Shown: positions 8,284 through 17,704, counted from the first letter of the stretch. The stretch is 64,000 nt of DNA from Armatimonadota bacterium (GCA_016223145.1 JACRPN010000005.1:40511-104510), one strand, 5' to 3'. Translations and numbers: made by a program. Notes: generated from the letters alone by a model not told the origin.

Positions 8284-8289
8284 TAAACT
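8284..8289 (+). promoter_or_regulatory. Candidate -10 box for SDR gene (leaderless)
   Basis: TAAACT ends 6 nt before ATG 8296. TTGGAC (8263-8268) could be a -35 with a short 15-bp spacer. There is no Shine-Dalgarno in between. Confidence 0.45.
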
Positions 8290-8295
8290 GGCTCA

Positions 8296-9042
8296 ATGGC
8301 TGAGAAACGGCGTGTTCTTGTGACGGGTTCTTCACGCGGGATTGGCAAGGCGATTGCGGTTCGGCTTGGCGAGCAGGGCTGGTCCGTGGCGCTGCACTTT
8401 GGAGGCACTTCCAGCCAGGCGGATGATGCCAGGGATGCTCTAGGTGCGGCTTGTGTTGGGGTGTATCGTTGCGATCTTTCAGACCCAGAGCAAGCGTCGG
8501 GATTGGTTGACGAAGTGCTTGCCGACGGTCCACTCGACGCTTTAGTCAACAATGCCGGCGTCTACATCCCTCAGGATTTCATAGGCGCCAGCGAGGAGTC
8601 GTTCTCAGAAGCATTTCAGAAGACCTTCTCAATTAACTTTGAATCGCCCTTGTTGCTGACCCGGGCGGCGTGCCGCCACTTCGCCCAGCAGGGCCACGGA
8701 AAGGTGCTGAATGTGGCAAGCCGGGTGGGTTTCAAGGGGGAGTCCGGGGCTGCCCTTTATGCGGCTTCCAAGGCGGCGCTCATCAACCTGACACGCAGCC
8801 TTGCCGGTGAACTGGCGCCCAAGAACATCCAGCTCTTTGGAATCGCGCCCGGCTGGACCAAGACCGCCATGGCGCGCGAGGGAATGGACACCCGTCTTGC
8901 GGAGATCCTCTCTGGGATACCGTTGGGCAGGATGGCATCGCCGGAAGATTGCGCGGCGGCTTCGGCGTTCCTGCTCTCCGATGACGCTTCCTATCTCAGC
9001 GGCATCGTCATCGATATCAACGGCGCGAGCTACTTCCACTAG
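8296..9042 (+). CDS. SDR family oxidoreductase (FabG-like)
   Basis: 248 aa, classical short-chain dehydrogenase/reductase length. The Rossmann motif TGSSRGIG (10-17), NNAG (85-88) and the catalytic Ser142-Tyr155-Lys159 (YAASK) are present; ASYLSGIVIDINGA near the C-terminus is the usual FabG-type ending. NADP(H) preference is suggested by the Ser-Arg in the glycine loop (family knowledge). It could be a 3-oxoacyl-ACP reductase or a sugar/alcohol dehydrogenase; neighbours do not decide this. Transcription appears independent, with a -10-like TAAACT right before the ATG. Confidence 0.9.
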   Translation: MAEKRRVLVTGSSRGIGKAIAVRLGEQGWSVALHFGGTSSQADDARDALGAACVGVYRCDLSDPEQASGLVDEVLADGPLDALVNNAGVYIPQDFIGASEESFSEAFQKTFSINFESPLLLTRAACRHFAQQGHGKVLNVASRVGFKGESGAALYAASKAALINLTRSLAGELAPKNIQLFGIAPGWTKTAMAREGMDTRLAEILSGIPLGRMASPEDCAAASAFLLSDDASYLSGIVIDINGASYFH

Positions 9043-9118
9043 GGAAAGAGATGATGGAATGAAGAGTTGAGGGGATGATGGGTTGAGGGCATCTCACGGC
9101 CCCACAAGGAACCCGTAG

Positions 9119-9137
9119 GGCAGACTCTCAGTCTGCC
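9119..9137. repeat. REP-like palindrome in 9043-9287 spacer
   Basis: GGCAGACT-CTC-AGTCTGCC is a perfect 8-bp inverted repeat. The surrounding 9043-9287 is low-complexity (GATGATG/GGGTTGAGG-type and GAGGGAGAGGG-type runs) and holds no gene. Confidence 0.55.
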
Positions 9138-9287
9138 TTCGATTCAACAAACCAAAACCAACGCAGTGGAGAAACCGAAAGGTGAAGGAGCTCCTTGCTC
9201 CACCTGAGGGAGAGGGTCCGTGAACGAAGCAATCGGGGACGAGGCGGAAGGCCCCTACGCGGGATGACTGGCCGTCCGGCGATGCGC

Positions 9288-10616
9288 TTAGAGCTCTCCG
9301 CCCGATGCGTCTGCAGGGTTCCTGGCGACGATCCTCACGCCACCCACATAGCGGCTCCGGCTCAATATCTCGCGCGTCACCTCGACCCCGTTTCTTGAAA
9401 CGATCCGCCAAGTGGTTACGCTATGCCCGCTGGACCCCTTTTCAATAACTTTCTGCTTTCCTGCGGGCAAAGACGGATCGTCCACATACTGCACGCCTCG
9501 GCTCCAGCTCTTCAGGTCCGTCGTCGTGACTTTGACCTCAAGCCCGGGGTCCTTCACCCCGAGCACGCGAAAAGTGAGCTTTCCAGGTTGAAACGTGGAG
9601 CTGATCGCAATGGGGAACTTGTAAGGATTCTTGAACCTGAGATCGAGCGTCCCATAGTCCACGGTGGCATCGCGGCCGACGGGCAAGTAGGGTACGGGCA
9701 TCGAGTGGTTGGAGCGCTGCACGATCGGCAGGTTGGCGAGCAGGGCTGAGTTGTAGAGCGTGCCGCTCACCTGGCAGATGCCGCCACCCAGGCCGAGGTC
9801 GTGCTTACCGTTCTTGTAGACGCCGGCCAGCTTGTAGCCGTCCTCGATGGTGCGCTTGCCGACGACGCCATTGACGCTGAACGTCTCACCGGGCATGAGG
9901 ACGGTGCCGTCAATCTTCGACGAAGCGATCCGCAGGTTCGCGTTGCGACTGGTCTGACGCGAAGGGAACTTGGTCGAGTATTCGGCGATGACATCGACGA
10001 TCTTGTCGAGTTCCTCGTCGGGAACGCTCTTGGCCGATTCGCGCAAGGGCAGATACACGAGCCCAGAGCTCTCGATGGCCTCCGCGATCCCTTTGACAAG
10101 ACCCTCGGTGTCCAATTCGTACTCGGCGACCTCAGGTTCACGAACAATCTGGCCCTCGCGGTAAGTCACGCGTGCCGGTTTGCGTCCACCCAGGCTCTCG
10201 CGGACATAGGCTGTCAGCGCCGGGTTGACCTGTCCTGTGGCTCGCAACACGATCGGAAAGCTGCTGCCGGTCTCGGAGCCCTGCCCAAAAAGCCTCCTTG
10301 TGGCGCCCCAGAAGTCCTCAACGGGAAGCGGGCTGGTGCTGGCCACGTCGTCCAGCGCGCACCCTGCCTTGGAAGGGGTGATTTCGAGAGGCTTGCCCCT
10401 GCCTTCGGCCAAGGCTGCCTCGATGGGTTTCACCTTTTGGTACTCCCACCAGGTCCTAAGCTTCTTGCGCGCTTCGGCGAGGGTGAGGCCGCCAACCGGG
10501 ACGGAACCGATGCGTACCGTCGGCGCGACGCGCGGCTCATATCGGTAAGCCGTGATCGTAAGGCAACCCGTCGCGCCTCCAACGCTAAGCGCGGCAATGA
10601 TCAGAAGACGTTTCAT
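9288..10616 (-). CDS. VanW family protein, exported lipoprotein
   Basis: 442 aa from ATG 10616. The N-terminus MKRLLIIAALSVGGATGC reads as a lipoprotein signal with the lipobox Cys at 18. The middle resembles the putative peptidoglycan-binding region commonly ahead of VanW. The C-terminal VanW domain (about 230-410) has the family core LGGGICQVSGTLYNSALLANL and RSNHSMPVPYLPVGRDATVDYG. VanW proteins are linked to vancomycin-resistance clusters by name, but their biochemical role is unsettled; cell-wall binding is the usual inference. A longer reading frame starts at TTG 10667 with TAGGAT 6 nt before it; I prefer the ATG because it leaves a normal signal sequence. Confidence 0.88.
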   Translation of the reverse strand: MKRLLIIAALSVGGATGCLTITAYRYEPRVAPTVRIGSVPVGGLTLAEARKKLRTWWEYQKVKPIEAALAEGRGKPLEITPSKAGCALDDVASTSPLPVEDFWGATRRLFGQGSETGSSFPIVLRATGQVNPALTAYVRESLGGRKPARVTYREGQIVREPEVAEYELDTEGLVKGIAEAIESSGLVYLPLRESAKSVPDEELDKIVDVIAEYSTKFPSRQTSRNANLRIASSKIDGTVLMPGETFSVNGVVGKRTIEDGYKLAGVYKNGKHDLGLGGGICQVSGTLYNSALLANLPIVQRSNHSMPVPYLPVGRDATVDYGTLDLRFKNPYKFPIAISSTFQPGKLTFRVLGVKDPGLEVKVTTTDLKSWSRGVQYVDDPSLPAGKQKVIEKGSSGHSVTTWRIVSRNGVEVTREILSRSRYVGGVRIVARNPADASGGEL

Positions 10617-10748
10617 CCTTGCTCTGAGGCTCTGGCCCCAACCTGTTTGCAGTCTTGTGCCCAGCAATGCGCCATCCTAACTCATCGCCGGAGCTTTCTA
10701 TTATGACGAACGAAGAGACTTGATCGAATCAAGTAGTTTCACTAGGGA

Positions 10749-11705
10749 TTAGGGAGCGCCTCCGGCCCCAAACATCGAAGGCATTTCATGGTGGCTGGCG
10801 ATGCCAAACCACTTGCGAACGTCGTACTTGGCGCAGATCTGGCCAAGAAGCTTGTCCGACTCGTCGAGCGGGCTGTCCACAGTCCCTTCGGAAGCCCCTT
10901 TCCACTTGCGGACGGTCACAAGAGCCGCAGAGAGGTCGCCTCCAAGAATGTTCTCAATATCCCCGATTTGGCTTTTGATTTGGGTTAGGGCTTCATCGTA
11001 GCGGAGAAAGAGGTTTTGACACTCTCTGGGCGGGGTCCTTGCGGCAAACTCCTTTTCAAGGGCGTCCCACCCCTTGGCCAGGTCCGTTGCCGAGGCTTGC
11101 AGGTCAACTGCGGGGTTCTTCTCTGGGGACCCGCTAATCTCCCCGTCCATATCCAACATGCCCGCACCGGCGGAGGCCTTCGTCACCTCGACAAAAAGCT
11201 GGACGAGCATGTCCATCTGCCGGCTGTTCAGGCGCTCCTTTTTTCGCTCGATCTGCTCCAGGAACAGCAGCCAATCGTAAACGTCCTGCGGCATCCTTGC
11301 CCGTTCTGCCTGGCTAGGCAGCATTGCGCCGGAATCTGAGGTTCCTTGGGCCTCCAGCATCGAGCCGCTGCCACCCGCACCAGGCGCCATCAGGCTGTTG
11401 CCGCCCTGCCCCTCGCCGGATTGCCGGAGCGCGTCACCCTGCGAGCCGCTACCGCCCAATCGGAGCACTCCCGCCGAATTGAGCCCCCAGGCCACAGCCG
11501 CCAGCACGAGCACCGTAAGCGCGGCGCCCGCGAGCATGGTCCGCACCCGCGAGGGCTGGCCGGGGACAGCCGCCGCCGGAATGACGGGTGTCATGGGGGC
11601 TTGTCCCTGGGGTACAGGAGCGGCCGCCAACATCTGCCCGCAGTGCATGCAGAATGTGGCGCTCGCGCCAAGCGGCTTGCCGCATCGAGGGCATTTCATA
11701 TCCAT
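10749..11705 (-). CDS. Zinc-ribbon single-pass membrane protein, function unknown
   Basis: 318 aa. A compact zinc ribbon at the N-terminus (C5, C8, C19, C22: CPRCG and CMHCG) is followed by a Pro/Ala linker, one TM helix at about 57-75 and a long Gly/Ser-rich spacer. The remaining 180 residues are helical and probably extracytoplasmic. Cytosolic zinc ribbon plus TM plus external helical domain is a common bacterial layout of unknown function. The Lys-rich helix EQIERKKERLNSRQMDMLVQL is the best conserved-looking part. It is divergent from the gene at 11850 across a 144-bp spacer. I do not recognise the external domain. Confidence 0.78.
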   Translation of the reverse strand: MDMKCPRCGKPLGASATFCMHCGQMLAAAPVPQGQAPMTPVIPAAAVPGQPSRVRTMLAGAALTVLVLAAVAWGLNSAGVLRLGGSGSQGDALRQSGEGQGGNSLMAPGAGGSGSMLEAQGTSDSGAMLPSQAERARMPQDVYDWLLFLEQIERKKERLNSRQMDMLVQLFVEVTKASAGAGMLDMDGEISGSPEKNPAVDLQASATDLAKGWDALEKEFAARTPPRECQNLFLRYDEALTQIKSQIGDIENILGGDLSAALVTVRKWKGASEGTVDSPLDESDKLLGQICAKYDVRKWFGIASHHEMPSMFGAGGAP

Positions 11706-11849
11706 TCAGACGTCACTTCTCGCGGCGAGGTTGTCTTAAAGCCATTGGTGAGGCACACGGACTTTGCGGAACAACCATATCAGGGACGTTTGGCCCGGGC
11801 GAGGATTCGCTGGCGGCGTCGAATCGGTCCAACGTAAGAAAGGGGTTTG

Positions 11850-12389
11850 ATGATGGAAAGGCAGTCAGAGCTTCCAGCGAACGATCCGCTCCTGCTGTTT
11901 TTCAGGGAGTCCATCCACGACGTGCTGCGCTATAGGCTGGGCGTTCCGGATTGCGAGGATGTCGAGGCCCACCTTTCCTGGATACTGGCGAAGTACGGAA
12001 GGAAGGAAGCGATGGCGCCGCTGCACGATGGCCAGGGCCGGCCGATCGAGGGGCTTGTTGAGATGCTTGGGCAGGCGGACGTGCGCCTGAGCGCCGACTC
12101 TTTTGAGCGCGAGCGGGACGTCCATCAGCACATTGGGGATTCCTTGCTGTTTTGGAGCGGCCTGTATCCTGAGAGGCTCAGGCAGATCGGCGGCGACGGC
12201 TATCTGAAGCAGGCGGCACGCCAGGGCCAGGCCAGCTACCACATCGTTTCGAGCTTCGATCATGAGCCGTATCGCGTCCAAGCGCCGGTCTTCCAAAAGC
12301 TGGGTGACGGTTTCGAGGTCTGGCGCGAGGGACTGAGCGTTCTGCGGCTGGAGCTCAAAGGCTTTCCGCGCCCGGAAGGGAGTTCCTGA
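11850..12389 (+). CDS. Hypothetical protein, 179 aa
   Basis: I do not recognise a family. It is a soluble, mostly helical protein without signal peptide or TM segment; notable parts are FFRESIHDVLRYRLG, VEAHLSWILAKYG, and SYHIVSSFDHEPYRVQAPVFQKLGDGFEVWREGLSVLR. The frame shows normal codon usage for the region and no opposing ORF of quality, so it is likely real. AAGGGG at 11840-11845 is positioned to serve ATG 11850 or 11853; a TTG at 11847 is also in frame. The next gene is 159 bp downstream and has its own SD, so an operon is not clear. Confidence 0.7.
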   Translation: MMERQSELPANDPLLLFFRESIHDVLRYRLGVPDCEDVEAHLSWILAKYGRKEAMAPLHDGQGRPIEGLVEMLGQADVRLSADSFERERDVHQHIGDSLLFWSGLYPERLRQIGGDGYLKQAARQGQASYHIVSSFDHEPYRVQAPVFQKLGDGFEVWREGLSVLRLELKGFPRPEGSS

Positions 12390-12548
12390 GATCCCTGTGG
12401 CCCAGTCGTCTCGCACGGGTAACACGCGTTGAGCGAATGCGTTCAAGGTAGTTTCAGCATTGCGTTTCCGTCAGCCCCTTATGGCGTTGGAAGCGCTAAC
12501 CACGGCCAGGTGGCCGAAAGGTAATCTGGGCCGTTCCTGGAGGCCCCG

Positions 12549-13676
12549 ATGAACCTGTCTGCCGACACCCTTTCGCTTCTTCCGACGCGCTTCGCCGGCT
12601 ATCTGGAGGGCCAAGCGGTCGATGACCTCTTCGAGACATTCGACATCAAGTTCTCGGCCGGGCACTGGGCAGCCGGGGAGTTCTTCGACCGGTTCTGCCC
12701 GGTCGGCTACAACAGCGACCGTGAGTTCGACAATTCAACCGTGGCGCAGATCGGGCGCGTCGCGCAAGCCGGCATCAAGGGGGTCGAGTTTCACGAGGTG
12801 GTGTTCCTGAACCCGGATGGGTCGGTGAACCAGGCGGAATACGAGGCGATCAGGGCGGCGCTCGACACGCATGGCATCGTGCCCACGAACATGAACTTCA
12901 ACCTGTGGACTCATCCGAAGTTCAAGTACGGCGCCCTGACCCACCCCGATGCCGGAATCCGAAAGGTCGCTCTCGAGCAGGTGCATCAGGGCGTCGATCT
13001 CGCCAAGGCGATCGGGTGTGTCAGTTGTGGGCTCTGGCCAGGCTCGGACGGGTGGGACTACCACTTCGAGGTGGACTATGGGCAAAGGCTGAGGTGGTAC
13101 ATCGATGGTTGCACCGAGGTTGCAGAGCATTGCGACCGCCTTGGCCTCAAGTTTGGCCATGAGCCCAAGCAAAAAGAGCCGCGCGAGGGCAACATGATTA
13201 TCAACACGGTCGCCAAGGCCGCCCTCGTGGCGCTCGAGGTGAACAAGAGCCTCGGCAAGACGGTCATGGGCGTCGCCATCGACTACGGCCACGAGCAGAT
13301 GGTGGGGAACACTCCGGCGGACTCGCTGTATGTGCTCAAGACCTTTGGGCTGCCGATCGCAAACTTCCATATCAATGGCGCCAAGTACAACTCGAACGAC
13401 GAAGACCGGATCGCTGGCACCGACGACATCTGGAGGCTGGTCGAATTCTGCTACGCGGCGATCGACACCGGCTATGACGGCTGGTTCGGGGAGGACCAGT
13501 TCACGTACCGGACCGACCAGGTCGAGTCGATGGCGCTCTCACGGGAGTTCTTCGCCAACTGCATGAAGCGGGCACTCATGATCTATGCGGATCGAGGGCG
13601 GCTGCAGACGGCCCAAGCCACCGGCGACGCCGGCAGGGTGATTCAGGTGGTGAAGAGGGCGATCTACGGTGGGTGA
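12549..13676 (+). CDS. Xylose-isomerase-like TIM-barrel sugar isomerase
   Basis: 375 aa. The sequence follows the xylose isomerase fold family: FSAGHWAAGEFFDRFC early, GLWPGSDGWDY in the middle, the signature-like EPKQKEPREGN (compare EPKPNEPR in XylA), VAIDYGHEQMVGNTPADSLYVL, and a C-terminal metal-site-like NFHINGAKYNSNDED. Conserved Glu, His and Asp at these places would bind two divalent metals. It could act on xylose, rhamnose or another aldose; sequence alone does not say. ATG 12549 has a clean SD (GGAGG at 12539-12543). It is shorter and more divergent than true XylA (about 390-440 aa). Confidence 0.85.
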   Translation: MNLSADTLSLLPTRFAGYLEGQAVDDLFETFDIKFSAGHWAAGEFFDRFCPVGYNSDREFDNSTVAQIGRVAQAGIKGVEFHEVVFLNPDGSVNQAEYEAIRAALDTHGIVPTNMNFNLWTHPKFKYGALTHPDAGIRKVALEQVHQGVDLAKAIGCVSCGLWPGSDGWDYHFEVDYGQRLRWYIDGCTEVAEHCDRLGLKFGHEPKQKEPREGNMIINTVAKAALVALEVNKSLGKTVMGVAIDYGHEQMVGNTPADSLYVLKTFGLPIANFHINGAKYNSNDEDRIAGTDDIWRLVEFCYAAIDTGYDGWFGEDQFTYRTDQVESMALSREFFANCMKRALMIYADRGRLQTAQATGDAGRVIQVVKRAIYGG

Positions 13677-13772
13677 ACCAGACGGCGGGTGCACGTCTCT
13701 GCTCGTGACTGGCAACGGGTCCAGGCATGGAATATCTATATCTGAGACGATCGTAGTTTGCAAACCAATCCC

Positions 13773-14123
13773 ATGCCCCATCTTCACCTGACCACCAGTG
13801 CCGACCTCGTGGAGAACGTGGACGTCCCAGACATCCTGGAAGCCCTCGTCAAGGAGTTCTCCGGGATCGAATCGATAAAGCCCGAAGCGGTCAAGGCGTA
13901 CCACACGCTTCAAAACACCTGGGTGATGGGCAAGGGAGCGCCTCCAGGCTTTGCGCACCTTGAGGTCAAGCTGCTCTCCGGAAGAAGTCCCGCACTCCTG
14001 CAGGAACTGTCGGATCGGCTCTATGCCGAGCTTCGAAAAGGGTTTGCCGGCTCCCTGGAAAGCGGGGAAGTCTCCTTGACGCTTGAGGTGACGGAGATGA
14101 GCGCCGCCACCTATCGAAAGTAA
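13773..14123 (+). CDS. CHMI-like tautomerase (5-carboxymethyl-2-hydroxymuconate isomerase family)
   Basis: 116 aa. It starts MPHLHL; removal of Met would expose Pro-1, the catalytic base of the tautomerase superfamily, and MPH is the usual CHMI start. That decides for ATG 13773 over an in-frame TTG at 13758. GFAHLEVKLLSGRSPALLQELSDRLYAEL and VSLTLEVTEMSAATYRK match the CHMI pattern. The classical enzyme acts in homoprotocatechuate degradation, but no other gene of that pathway is nearby, so the real substrate may differ. It ends 31 bp before the trans-sulfuration enzyme and may be cotranscribed with it. Confidence 0.82.
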   Translation: MPHLHLTTSADLVENVDVPDILEALVKEFSGIESIKPEAVKAYHTLQNTWVMGKGAPPGFAHLEVKLLSGRSPALLQELSDRLYAELRKGFAGSLESGEVSLTLEVTEMSAATYRK

Positions 14124-14154
14124 GCCAGGGCCGGTTTGGGCCAAAATCAGGCCT

Positions 14155-15312
14155 ATGCGCTTTGCGACCAAGGCCATTCGCGTCGGACAGGACCCGGCAG
14201 GTCCCCACCTTCCAGTGATTCCGCCCATCTATCAGTCGGCGACTTTTGCCTGGAACTCCCTTGAAGACGCCCCTGCGTTCGACTATTCCCGCGTGAACAA
14301 CCCCACGCGAGCGATGCTCGAAGAGATTCTCGCCGCGCTCGAAGGTGGTTTTGGATGCGTCTGCACCGGCAGCGGGATGGCGGCAATCGCAGCGGCGTTC
14401 TCCCTGCTCAAGAACGGCGACCACCTTCTCATGGCTTCGGACATCTACGGTGGCACCCACCGGATCGTGCACACCATCCTCCCAAACCAGGGGATCACCT
14501 TCACCGAGTTCGATGCGCGGGAGCCAGGCACCATCGACACCGCGATCCAGCCCAACACGAAGATGCTGATCTTCGAGACCCCCACAAACCCTAACCTTCG
14601 GATTGTGGATGTCGAGGCGATCGCGTCAGCCTGCAAGCGGCACGGAATCGTCTGCGTCATCGACAATACGTTCGCCTCACCCTACCTTCAGAACCCGATC
14701 GCCTTGGGCTGCGACATCGTCGTGCACTCGACGACCAAATACGTGGGCGGGCACAGCGACATCATCGGCGGGGCGGCCATTGCGGGCACCCAAGAGGTGT
14801 ATAACAAGCTCTTTGCCTGGGCCAAGTCCATCGGCACGGCGCCAGGGGCGTTCGACTGTTGGCTGGCGGTGCGTGGCGTCAAGACGCTCGAGGTGCGTAT
14901 GGAACGGCACTGCGCGAATGCGATGGCGGTTGCTGAGGCGCTTGAGCGGCATCCGGCGGTGCATCGCGTCCACTATCCGGGGCTCAAGTCGCACCCGGAC
15001 CACGCGATCGCCGCCAAGCAGATGCGGGCGTTCGGCGGAATGGTGTCCTTTGAGGTCAAGGGTACGGCGGCGGACGCCAAACGTGTGGCGGAGTCCACCA
15101 AGGTGTTCATGCTCGCTGAAAGCCTAGGCGGGGTCGAATCGCTGATCGGCTATCCCCCGATGATGTCGCACGCGGCGATGACCGAAGAGCAGCGCATGGA
15201 GGCAGGCATCCCGCCGACTCTGCTGCGGCTATCTGTGGGCATCGAGGACGCTCAGGACCTGATCGAAGACCTGCAGCAAGCGTTGGCAAAGGTCTCGGCG
15301 CTGGCGCGATAG
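14155..15312 (+). CDS. Trans-sulfuration PLP enzyme (cystathionine gamma-synthase/lyase type)
   Basis: 385 aa, standard length for the Cys/Met metabolism PLP family. Hallmarks are IPPIYQSATF, YSRVNNPTRAMLEEILAALEG, TGSGMAAIAAA, VIDNTFASPYLQNP and the PLP-lysine motif HSTTKYVGGHSD with Lys195. The family includes MetB (gamma-synthase), MetC-type lyases, methionine gamma-lyase and O-acylhomoserine sulfhydrylase; MetB or a gamma-lyase is most likely, given ESLGGVESLIGYPPMMSHAAM. No SAM riboswitch fits in the 31-bp gap upstream. It is convergent with the next gene, 13 bp apart. Confidence 0.9.
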   Translation: MRFATKAIRVGQDPAGPHLPVIPPIYQSATFAWNSLEDAPAFDYSRVNNPTRAMLEEILAALEGGFGCVCTGSGMAAIAAAFSLLKNGDHLLMASDIYGGTHRIVHTILPNQGITFTEFDAREPGTIDTAIQPNTKMLIFETPTNPNLRIVDVEAIASACKRHGIVCVIDNTFASPYLQNPIALGCDIVVHSTTKYVGGHSDIIGGAAIAGTQEVYNKLFAWAKSIGTAPGAFDCWLAVRGVKTLEVRMERHCANAMAVAEALERHPAVHRVHYPGLKSHPDHAIAAKQMRAFGGMVSFEVKGTAADAKRVAESTKVFMLAESLGGVESLIGYPPMMSHAAMTEEQRMEAGIPPTLLRLSVGIEDAQDLIEDLQQALAKVSALAR

Positions 15313-15325
15313 ACTATAGTCGCAG

Positions 15326-17221
15326 TTAGTCACCAGGCTTTGCAGAGGCCTCGTCAAGGTCGATCAGGACGAACTGCGTTCCCCCTTCAAGCACGCGCCC
15401 GCGGCTGCGGAAGTCCTCGAACTCCTGCCCATACCGCTGCAGCATGTCGGGAAACGCCTCGGGCACGGGTGCGATCAAATAGCGGGCGCCAGACTCCCCT
15501 AGGATCGCCTGCCGCTCAGCCTCAGGGGTCGACTTCAGAAAGAACTTCGAGGCCTTGTTGCGGCGGTCCGCGTAGTTGGGCGTCTCGCTCCAGTGCCCGG
15601 CGAAGCTGTATGCACCGCCGAATCCGCTCGCCATCGCGTTGAGATCGCTCACATAGGGCGGGTTGTAGGCGTCGATCCCGCGGCCGGATTCGTCTGCATG
15701 CTGTTCGTTGATCCCCGGCATCGCCAGCACCACTTTCCGCCCGGGCAGGCTGCGCAGCTTGTTCATGATGTTGCGGACTTCGGGCGGATAAACGACGGCG
15801 TTGAAGGTCGTCCGGGCCACGTTCGAGGTGATGTATTCGCGCTCGCGCTGAATCCAGAAGATTGAGGTGAAGCACATCGCGAACAGCGCCACCGCCCCAC
15901 CCGCGATGCGCGTCTGCTTCTCCTTGGGCTTGAGCACCTGGTAGATGCCCCAGGCGGCGAGCACGGACCAGGGCAGAGCCATCCCCATGGCGAGCTTTCG
16001 CTGGAAGAGCGCAGGGAAGTAAATGGCGACGACCCCGACCAGCGCCCAGGTTTGCATCAGATTGATGGCCTGAGACTCCGTCGCCAGAAGAACGGACGCC
16101 ACGACCGACAGAACGAAGGCGAGTGCCCAAACCGGGATGCCAAGCCAGAATTGATTGCCCCCGACGTCCCCGACCAGGAACATCGCAAGGAGGCCGACGC
16201 CTGCGATCAGTGCGCCTATCCGTGCGCGATGGGTAGCGGCGGCATCCGATCGGGGCACCAGAAACGACGCGAACGCGCCGATCATCAACGGCAGCAAGCC
16301 GACGATCACCTGTCGCGGGCTCGCCGCATAGGTCGGAGTGGCGGCCCGCGCCTGAAAAACGGCGTCGTTCTGTAGCACATAGGCAAACCAGAGGGCAGAC
16401 GGAACCGCGCCCAGCGCGATGATCAGTGCCCGGAACAGCCAGACTCCGCTTACAGCCTTCTGCGCCACCTGTACGGCCAAAAACCCGAGGCCGACCAGCC
16501 CGACCAGCAGCATGTCGTAGCTGTGGATGTTCATGAGAACCAGGCTGCAACCCACCCCAACCGGGACCGTCTTCCAACTTGTTCGCGCATCCCAGATCGC
16601 CGTCAACAGGGCCAAAATCAGGCACAAAGCGGCCATGAAAAGCCCGTTTGTGAGCATCGATGGGAACACGAATGCCTCGGATTGCCAGACGTCTATCGGC
16701 AGCCGGCCCCCCATCAGCGAGCTGAGCAGGGCGTTATCGCCGGGTATGAAAGCGTCGCCAAACCGGTGCCACACCAGGAACCCAAACCCACTCCCGAAGA
16801 CACCTACGCAGAGCCCGAGCTTCTGAAAATAGGTGTCTGGGGAGATGCGGCAGAGGAAACGGTAAAGCAGAAGCACGAAAAGCGCGGCGAACCCCGCGCG
16901 GGCCAGGCTAAGCGTCAGGGGAATGCCGAAAAGCTTGGAGATTAGCCCCAAAACGAAGAAGTAAACGTTGATCGTGAGGCCCGGTTGTGGGTCCACCGCG
17001 AAGCGGTTGTCCATCAGGAAATGGCCGTCCTGAGCCTGCGTCATCCAGGCAGCGTAGACCATCTGGTCGTCGAACGAATGCTTGAACCCGGCGTACCAGT
17101 CCCCCGTCCGGTAAGCGATTAGTGCGCCCATGAATAGGGGCAAGAGCGCCGCAGCCATAGCTGCGGCGATCACCCATACCAGCGTGCGCTTCATCGCGTT
17201 GCCGGAATCTTCTTGCTGCAT
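15326..17221 (-). CDS. Large multi-TM membrane protein (GT-C-like), unknown
   Basis: 631 aa with about 12 hydrophobic helices spread over residues 10-460, then a soluble C-terminal domain (about 460-631). An extracytoplasmic first loop after TM1 carries acidic residues (KHSFDDQMVYAAWMTQAQDGHFLMDNRF), the arrangement seen in GT-C glycosyltransferases and other lipid-linked sugar transferases. The C-terminal MNKLRSLPGRKVVLAMPGINEQHADESGRGIDAY and Y-LIAPVPEAFPDML resemble the tail of such proteins. A role in envelope glycosylation is inference. A second in-frame ATG at 17194 gives a shorter N-terminus. It lies 15 bp after the lipoprotein gene, so the two are probably one operon. Confidence 0.75.
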   Translation of the reverse strand: MQQEDSGNAMKRTLVWVIAAAMAAALLPLFMGALIAYRTGDWYAGFKHSFDDQMVYAAWMTQAQDGHFLMDNRFAVDPQPGLTINVYFFVLGLISKLFGIPLTLSLARAGFAALFVLLLYRFLCRISPDTYFQKLGLCVGVFGSGFGFLVWHRFGDAFIPGDNALLSSLMGGRLPIDVWQSEAFVFPSMLTNGLFMAALCLILALLTAIWDARTSWKTVPVGVGCSLVLMNIHSYDMLLVGLVGLGFLAVQVAQKAVSGVWLFRALIIALGAVPSALWFAYVLQNDAVFQARAATPTYAASPRQVIVGLLPLMIGAFASFLVPRSDAAATHRARIGALIAGVGLLAMFLVGDVGGNQFWLGIPVWALAFVLSVVASVLLATESQAINLMQTWALVGVVAIYFPALFQRKLAMGMALPWSVLAAWGIYQVLKPKEKQTRIAGGAVALFAMCFTSIFWIQREREYITSNVARTTFNAVVYPPEVRNIMNKLRSLPGRKVVLAMPGINEQHADESGRGIDAYNPPYVSDLNAMASGFGGAYSFAGHWSETPNYADRRNKASKFFLKSTPEAERQAILGESGARYLIAPVPEAFPDMLQRYGQEFEDFRSRGRVLEGGTQFVLIDLDEASAKPGD

Positions 17222-17236
17222 GGCAAAAACCAGAAA

Positions 17237-17704
17237 CTACTTTGGTACGGCTTTGCCCATGCTCTGATAGATGCTCTCGATCATGCCGATCCACTCTTTC
17301 GCTTCCTTGTTCGCCGGATCGACCTTCAGCACATCGCGATAGATTCTAAGCGCGGCCGGGTACTTCTCGGTGGACTCCAACGCGGCACTCTTCATGGTCT
17401 TGTCCGCCAGGTCGAGCGATGCTGTGACGTAGGCTTTCTTGAGCGTCGCGTCTCCGGGTTTCTTCTTGAGGGCGGCCACCGCGCTCTCCTGTTTGGTCTG
17501 GAGCTTCTTGAGGTCCTCCGCCGTTATCGCGGTGTCGCCCGGGTCGGTTCCTTGGGGCGCTGGGGCGGAGGGGGGCTTAAGGTCGGTCTGCTTTGGAGGC
17601 TCAGTGGCCTTGGTGTCGGCCTTCGGCTCGTCTCCAGAACAGCCGATCATCGCACACAAGCAGGAAACGGCGAACAACACGCTCAACTTTCTCATTTGGT
17701 CCAT
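17237..17704 (-). CDS. Small lipoprotein with TPR-like helices
   Basis: 155 aa from ATG 17704 (another ATG at 17695; a TTG at 17722 is less likely). Signal MRKLSVLFAVSCLCAMIGC with the lipobox ending at Cys, then a Pro/Lys-rich linker, then helices DAAV-like KKPGDATLKKAYVTASLDLAD and YPAALRIYRDVLKVDPANKEAKEWIGMI. The last reads as a tetratricopeptide unit. It is probably periplasmic-side membrane-anchored. Its place between a DUF4350/DUF4129 operon and a large membrane protein suggests an accessory envelope role. Confidence 0.78.
   Translation of the reverse strand: MDQMRKLSVLFAVSCLCAMIGCSGDEPKADTKATEPPKQTDLKPPSAPAPQGTDPGDTAITAEDLKKLQTKQESAVAALKKKPGDATLKKAYVTASLDLADKTMKSAALESTEKYPAALRIYRDVLKVDPANKEAKEWIGMIESIYQSMGKAVPK

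Noticed and set aside
12480-12548. tRNA-like GGTGGCCGAAAGGT piece
   Set aside because: No acceptor stem or T-loop could be paired around it.
15522-16625. 367-aa minus-strand frame in another phase of the 631-aa gene
   Set aside because: Arg/Gly/Ala-rich out-of-frame translation.
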